Notes under the pieces: generated by a model
Told to the model about the DNA's origin: nothing
Databases searched by the model: none
The model's input: the letters and a program-made list of their open reading frames with translations, nothing else
Translations under genes and position numbers: made by a program
Shown here: positions 60,137-64,000 of the stretch, in pieces
Layout: every line of letters begins with the position of its first letter
How positions within the stretch are numbered: position 1 is the stretch's first letter
Assembly (NCBI GenBank): GCA_963813355.1
Contig: CAWEYS010000025.1
Location: forward strand, 1 to 64,000
DNA from: DATAGF01 sp963813355
GTDB lineage: Bacteria; Actinomycetota; Thermoleophilia; Miltoncostaeales; Miltoncostaeaceae
Direction of reading: 5' to 3'
Length of the DNA stretch: 64,000 nt

Positions 60137-61036
60137 CTAGAGGTCGTCGTCGAGGACGCGGCCGAGGTCCTCCCGGGCCTCGGCCGCCCTCCCGAGGCGC
60201 AGGAGGGTGCACCCCCGCCCGAGCCTCCCCGCCGTCAGGAGTCCGGCCGACCGCTGCTCCGACGAGAGCACCTCGTCGTAGGCCTCGAGCGCACCCTCGT
60301 CCTCGCCGCGGCGAAGCAGCGCCGTCGCCCGGTAAAGGATGATCTGGAGGCTGAGGTCGTCCGTGTTGGCGACCTTTGCCCCCAGGGCGGCGACCTCGTC
60401 CCAGTCCGCGATCTCCGCATACAGCTCGCACAGGCTGAGCGTGAGGGCGGGGTCGACATCCATGTCGACCAGCTGCTGAAGGAGCCCCACGGCCTCCTCG
60501 TGGCGGCCGACGTCCTGGTAGCACTCGATCAGGGCCAGCGCCGCCGCCATCGAGCCGGCGGGGATCAGGGCCGTGACCTCGGGCGTGATCGAGACCTCGA
60601 AGGCAAGCTCCGGCGCGTACTTCAGGAGCAGATCGTCGGGAAGGCCGGCGTCGCTGGCGACGACCGCCTCCAGATGGGGCACGGCCCGGGCGGCGTCGCC
60701 GACGTGCACCGCCGTCAGGCCGGCCAGCAGGTCGTCGGAGAGGGCGCGGTCCTTGTTGTCGCGGCGGGCCGCCGACTCGAAGCGCTCCAGCGCGAGCTGT
60801 GGCTCCCCCCGGTTGAGCTCCTCGAGGCCCATGAAGAACTCGCGCTCCAGCGGCGGAGCGAGGACGCCGGGCTTGCCAGGGATGCTCCAGTTGAGCGAGG
60901 GGGTCGCCCACGGCTTCCTCCGCTTCTTCGGGCCTGTCCTCCGGGGCCCGAACGGGTTCACCGTGTAGGCGGCGTTCTGCGCCCCCGTGCGGACGCCCTC
61001 CCCGACGGTGATGCTCCTGCGGATTCGGAGTGCCAT
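60137..61036 (-). CDS. Tetratricopeptide-repeat-like protein
   Basis: 299 residues. A basic N-terminal 60 residues (TGPKKRRKPWAT..) leads into helical repeats of about 34 residues: GEPQLALERFESAARRD, GDAARAVPHLEAVVA, GRHEEAVGLLQQLVD, ADWDEVAALGAKV, EDEGALEAYDEVL, GRAAEAREDLGRVL. No signal peptide. It probably scaffolds protein contacts; partners are unknown. The stop lies close to the dhaK stop (convergent). Confidence 0.78.
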   Translation of the reverse strand: MALRIRRSITVGEGVRTGAQNAAYTVNPFGPRRTGPKKRRKPWATPSLNWSIPGKPGVLAPPLEREFFMGLEELNRGEPQLALERFESAARRDNKDRALSDDLLAGLTAVHVGDAARAVPHLEAVVASDAGLPDDLLLKYAPELAFEVSITPEVTALIPAGSMAAALALIECYQDVGRHEEAVGLLQQLVDMDVDPALTLSLCELYAEIADWDEVAALGAKVANTDDLSLQIILYRATALLRRGEDEGALEAYDEVLSSEQRSAGLLTAGRLGRGCTLLRLGRAAEAREDLGRVLDDDL

Positions 61037-61072
61037 GCGGTGTTCCGCCCCCCGGGCCGGCTGGCCGGGAGC

Positions 61073-63289
61073 CTAGCCGCCCGCTTCGGCGCCCGGGGCG
61101 ACCGGGGCGGGCGTCGTCGTGGGCGCCGGCGCGGGGGCGCCCGGCCAGAAGCCGCGCCGCCCGACCAGCGTGATCAGGGCGGGCACCAGCAGGGGGCGCA
61201 CGACGAAGGCGTCGAGCCCGACGCCCAGCGCCATGACGAAGGCGAACTGGCGCATCGCCTCGATCGGCACCAGCGCCAGCAGGCCGAAGCTGCACGCCAG
61301 CACCAGCCCGGCCACGGAGATGCCGCGCGAGGCCGCGGGCATCGCCCTGCGGATGCCCTGGACGATGCCGGTCCGCCGCGCGGCGCGCCAGATGCCCCCG
61401 ACGAGGTAGATGTTGTAGTCGGACCCCAGCGCCAGCAGCAGGACGGAGGTGGCGAAGGGGACGTAGTAGACGAGCTGCCCCTGGTCGAGGGCGTCCTGGA
61501 AGAACCAGGTCGTGATGCCGAGCGTCGCGGCCACGGTGAGGGCGTTGGCCGCGAGCAGGTAGAGGGGCGCCACCAGCGCGCGCAGGAACACGGCGAGCAG
61601 GAGGAAGTTCACGATCAGGGCGGCGATCCCCACCCTCAGCAGCTCGGTGCGCATGGCGTCGACCGACGCGCTCGCGATGGCCGTGTCCCCGGCCAGCGAC
61701 GCCCGCGCCTGCGGAGCGCCGGATGCGGCGAGCATGCCGGGCAGCTCCCGCTCGATCGCGTCCAGCCGCTCGATGGCCGTGTGCTCGGTGGGCTGGGAGT
61801 CGAGGACGACCACGAAGCGCGAGGTGCTCGCCTCCGGCGCGACGAAGACCGCGGGCGCGAGCCGCGGCACCGGGTCGCTCGGGCCCACCACGTCCGCCAC
61901 CCCGGGCCGGGAGCGCAGCCGGTCGCGCAGGCCCGCCAGCACGGCGGGATCGGTGGCGCCGGGACCCTCGACCAGCACCTCGGTGGGCGCCGTGACGCCC
62001 GGGACGAAGCCGGCCTCGACGGCCCGCGAGCCGGACGCGGCCCCGCCCGTGAGGCCGAGCCCGAGCTCGAGCTGGCGCAGCGGCGAGGCCGCCACGACGA
62101 GCCCGCCGACCAGCACGACCACGGTGAGGCCGGCCACGGCGCGGGTGGTGAGGAGGCGGGTGGCGAGCGGCGGCCGCGGCTCTCGCGCCCTGGCCTGGTC
62201 GGGCGCGGGCAGCCTCCCGCCAGGCCAGAAGGAGCCCCGGCCGAGGATCGCCAGCAGCGCGGGCAGCAGCGTGATCGACACGACGACGCCGACGACGGCC
62301 GTGAGGGCGAGGGCGGGCGCGAAGGCGCGGAAGAAGTCCACGTCGCCCACCAGCAGCGTGGCCGTTCCGAGCGCGGTCGTGAGCCCGGCCGTCAGCACGA
62401 TGGCGACCATGTGGGCGCTCGCTCCCACCGCGGCCCCGCGCGCGTCGCCGCCGCCCAGCCGGGAGCGCACGCCGAACAGGTAGAAGATCGCGTAGTCCGT
62501 CACGATGCCGATGAGGAGCGCGGAGACCACCGGCTCGATGTCCCGGCTCGCGGCGATCCCGGTGGCGTCGGCGACGGCGCCGATCGCGTGGATGTCGACC
62601 AGGTAGGCGACCGCGACGGTGCCCAGCACGACGAGCGGGGCCACCAGCGAGCGGAAGACGATCGCGACGACCAGGGCGATCAGGGCGAGCGTCACGCCGA
62701 CCACGAGGGGGAGCCAGTCGTTGATGGTCTCGATCTGATCCTGCCGCACGGCCGACGAGCCGGTGAGGCCCGCGGTCGCGTCGGCAGGGACCGGGGCCGC
62801 GGCGATGTAGTCGCGGCCGAGGCGCGCCTGGCGGGCGACCGAGGCGGACTCGCCGAACGCGAGGTAGGTGAGGATCGAGGCCGGGCCGCCCCGCGCGCCC
62901 GGCGCCACGCCGCCGGCGCTGGTCAGGGGCACGGCCGCGGCGATCTCCTCGAGGCCGGGGACCCGGCGCCGGCTCACGTCGAGGGCGAACCGCCCGAGGG
63001 CCGCCTGCTCGGCGACGCTGAGGCCACCGGGACGGCTGACGACCACCTGGGTGCGCGAGATGAGGGGCGCACCGAAGACGTCGGCCGAGCGACGCTCGGC
63101 GGCGAGCGGCGCGGCGTCGTCGGCCAGCGGGAGCTCCAGGTCCGCCGACCCGCCGAGCCCGGGCAGGGTCAGCGCCATCGCGACCGCCGCCGCGATCCAG
63201 CCCACCACGACGACGTGGCGCAGTGCGACGACCGCGCGGCTGAAGAGCAGGGCTCCGCCGCGCGAGCCGGGTCCGGTTGGCTCGCTCAC
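61073..63289 (-). CDS. MMPL/RND-type lipid or drug transporter
   Basis: 738 residues with twelve predicted membrane segments in the 1+5+1+5 arrangement and two large outer loops, as in MmpL proteins. In-membrane motifs include LLIGIVTDYAIFYLFGVRSRL and LLALGSDYNIYLVGG, the Asp-Tyr pairs that carry protons in MmpL3. GTG at 63289 has a GAAGGAG ribosome-binding site and starts SEPTGPGSRGGALLFSRAV; further upstream sequence is not convincing. Likely exports a lipid or hydrophobic compound. Confidence 0.88.
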   Translation of the reverse strand: MSEPTGPGSRGGALLFSRAVVALRHVVVVGWIAAAVAMALTLPGLGGSADLELPLADDAAPLAAERRSADVFGAPLISRTQVVVSRPGGLSVAEQAALGRFALDVSRRRVPGLEEIAAAVPLTSAGGVAPGARGGPASILTYLAFGESASVARQARLGRDYIAAAPVPADATAGLTGSSAVRQDQIETINDWLPLVVGVTLALIALVVAIVFRSLVAPLVVLGTVAVAYLVDIHAIGAVADATGIAASRDIEPVVSALLIGIVTDYAIFYLFGVRSRLGGGDARGAAVGASAHMVAIVLTAGLTTALGTATLLVGDVDFFRAFAPALALTAVVGVVVSITLLPALLAILGRGSFWPGGRLPAPDQARAREPRPPLATRLLTTRAVAGLTVVVLVGGLVVAASPLRQLELGLGLTGGAASGSRAVEAGFVPGVTAPTEVLVEGPGATDPAVLAGLRDRLRSRPGVADVVGPSDPVPRLAPAVFVAPEASTSRFVVVLDSQPTEHTAIERLDAIERELPGMLAASGAPQARASLAGDTAIASASVDAMRTELLRVGIAALIVNFLLLAVFLRALVAPLYLLAANALTVAATLGITTWFFQDALDQGQLVYYVPFATSVLLLALGSDYNIYLVGGIWRAARRTGIVQGIRRAMPAASRGISVAGLVLACSFGLLALVPIEAMRQFAFVMALGVGLDAFVVRPLLVPALITLVGRRGFWPGAPAPAPTTTPAPVAPGAEAGG

Positions 63290-63613
63290 ACGACTCCTTC
63301 GGGGTAGGTCCGGCCCTACCCGTGCCGGCAGCCCGCTCAACCCCCGCCGCGCAGACTGCTTACAGACCCCGAGCGCGCTCGGTGTCCTGTAGCTCGCGAC
63401 CTTGGGACAAGACGATCCGCCTCGCATTGCGCAAGGACGTCCGGCGGCACCGCGAGCGACTCCCGGGCGGCGTAGTCGATCCTCCTCGGAGCGGGTCGGC
63501 CTCCCCGATCTTCAGCGTCCCGGGTCATACGGAGCGCCCGGGCGCGAGGCTTGCGGTCCCGGGCGATGTGTGGGCGTATGAGGGCGACCGGATTCCGAGC
63601 TGGAGCGCCTCCC
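63290..63613. other. Intergenic region with a short inverted repeat
   Basis: A 324-base divergent gap between the MMPL gene and a small unknown gene. Just upstream of the MMPL start there is GGGTAGG .. CCTACCC (63302-63308 and 63315-63321), a 7-base inverted repeat with a 6-base spacer, which could be a repressor site such as a TetR-type operator. The remainder shows no gene. Confidence 0.45.
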
Positions 63614-63892
63614 ATGAGCATCGTCGTTCGCTTCACCCCCGCGGGTCTGACGGCCGAGCAGTACGGCAAGGCCGTCCGCATGCTCGAGGACCAGGGGGCC
63701 TTCCCTCCCGAGGGCCTCGACTACCACGTCTGCTTCGGCTCGGACGGTGACCTCCGGGTAAGCGAGATCTGGGACTCGGAGGAGCAGTTCGCGGCGTTCG
63801 GGAAGCGCCTCACTCCGGTGCTCGCCGAAGTCGGGATCAAGGCCGAGGACCCCCCGGCGCACTTCGAGGTCCACAACATCTTCAAGCGCTAG
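63614..63892 (+). CDS. Small ferredoxin-like-fold protein of unknown function
   Basis: 92 residues. MSIVVRFTPAGLTAEQYGKAVRMLEDQGAFPPEGLDYHVCFGSDGDLRVSEIWDSEEQFAAFGKRLTPVLAEVGI reads as a dimeric alpha/beta-barrel (ABM-like) unit. The His in DYHVCF is a possible active residue. A role as a small monooxygenase or stress protein is possible, but the product is unassigned. ATG at 63614 is preferred to an earlier in-frame ATG that lacks the fold. Confidence 0.7.
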   Translation: MSIVVRFTPAGLTAEQYGKAVRMLEDQGAFPPEGLDYHVCFGSDGDLRVSEIWDSEEQFAAFGKRLTPVLAEVGIKAEDPPAHFEVHNIFKR

Positions 63893-63922
63893 CCCGCCGG
63901 GTGAGTTGGGACACCCCGGGGG

Positions 63923-64000
63923 CTATCCCTCCACGGTCTTCCAGTAGGAGTCCTTGCGGACGATCTTGCCGTCCCTGAACTCGAACAGGTCGCATCCCCG
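63923..64000 (-). CDS. SnoaL/NTF2-like protein, 3' end only
   Basis: The last 25 codons before a TAG read GCDLFEFRDGKIVRKDSYWKTVEG, which is the common end of SnoaL-like nuclear-transport-factor-2-fold proteins (polyketide cyclase or ester-binding family). The rest lies outside the window. It converges on the preceding small gene. Confidence 0.7.
   Translation of the reverse strand, partial: RGCDLFEFRDGKIVRKDSYWKTVEG

Noticed and set aside
60500..63307. A 935-residue plus-strand open frame opposite the TPR and MMPL genes
   Set aside because: It is the antisense of a conserved MMPL transporter and lacks any membrane segments or motif of its own.

Overview
The window is about 64 kb of very GC-rich (roughly 75%) actinobacterial DNA. 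The gene content and the style of several proteins (the divergent Crp/Fnr regulator, the DUF2630, MOSC and Vps62-like proteins) suggest the class Thermoleophilia (Solirubrobacterales/Gaiellales type); this placement is inference. Genes are densely packed, and many neighbours overlap by an ATGA or GTGA stop/start, so translational coupling is common. I saw no rRNA, tRNA, CRISPR array, insertion sequence or phage gene.

Region 0.4-16.4 kb is one long minus-strand [NiFe]-hydrogenase locus. Transcription order is a Crp/Fnr-type regulator, an extra hydrogenase small subunit (called HhyS2 here), hypC, a second HypC-like gene, hypD, hypE, hhyS, hhyL, a NifU plus four-Cys iron-sulfur protein (HhyE-like), three proteins of unknown function, the maturation protease, hypA, hypB, a double-SIS protein and hypF. 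The catalytic pair matches the high-affinity group 1h (formerly group 5, Hhy) enzymes that oxidise atmospheric H2 during starvation. The small subunit has no Tat signal and has the Cys/Asp proximal-cluster pattern. The second, complete small subunit with no partner large subunit, tied to its own regulator, is the most interesting gene-level anomaly.

Region 16.5-35.2 kb is mixed housekeeping and stress genes: MarR and STAS regulators, a Vps62-like protein, OsmC, an unknown 363-residue protein beside a DyP peroxidase, an AlkA-like glycosylase, a DHA2 exporter, an acetate kinase-phosphoketolase pair, a secreted clan GH-A hydrolase, TadA, MOSC, cupin, a FitA/VapC-type toxin-antitoxin pair, a LOG-family protein and a nitroreductase. 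Downstream of the toxin gene lies a ~370-base island almost free of A on the plus strand (4 A against about 70 T), which no feature explains.

Region 35.2-50 kb holds a MerR/B12-binding regulator, a branched-chain amino-acid ABC transporter (livHMGF plus a convergent binding protein), GNAT, azlCD with a divergent XRE-cupin regulator and PhzF, a MocR regulator with clustered operator-like repeats, an M28 peptidase, a PRC-barrel protein, a PAP2 enzyme and an anti-sigma-like ATPase. This stretch carries many single-base frameshifts inside otherwise well-conserved genes, whereas the hydrogenase structural and maturation genes are clean. The pattern looks more like local sequence error than gene decay.

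Region 50-64 kb has a P-loop ATPase with a C-terminal helix-turn-helix, an FAD monooxygenase fused to an epoxide-hydrolase-like domain, a one-piece histidine kinase/response regulator, a C3-metabolism operon (class II aldolase, HAD phosphatase, DhaL, DhaK), a TPR protein, an MMPL exporter, a small unknown protein and the 3' end of a SnoaL-like gene at the window edge.
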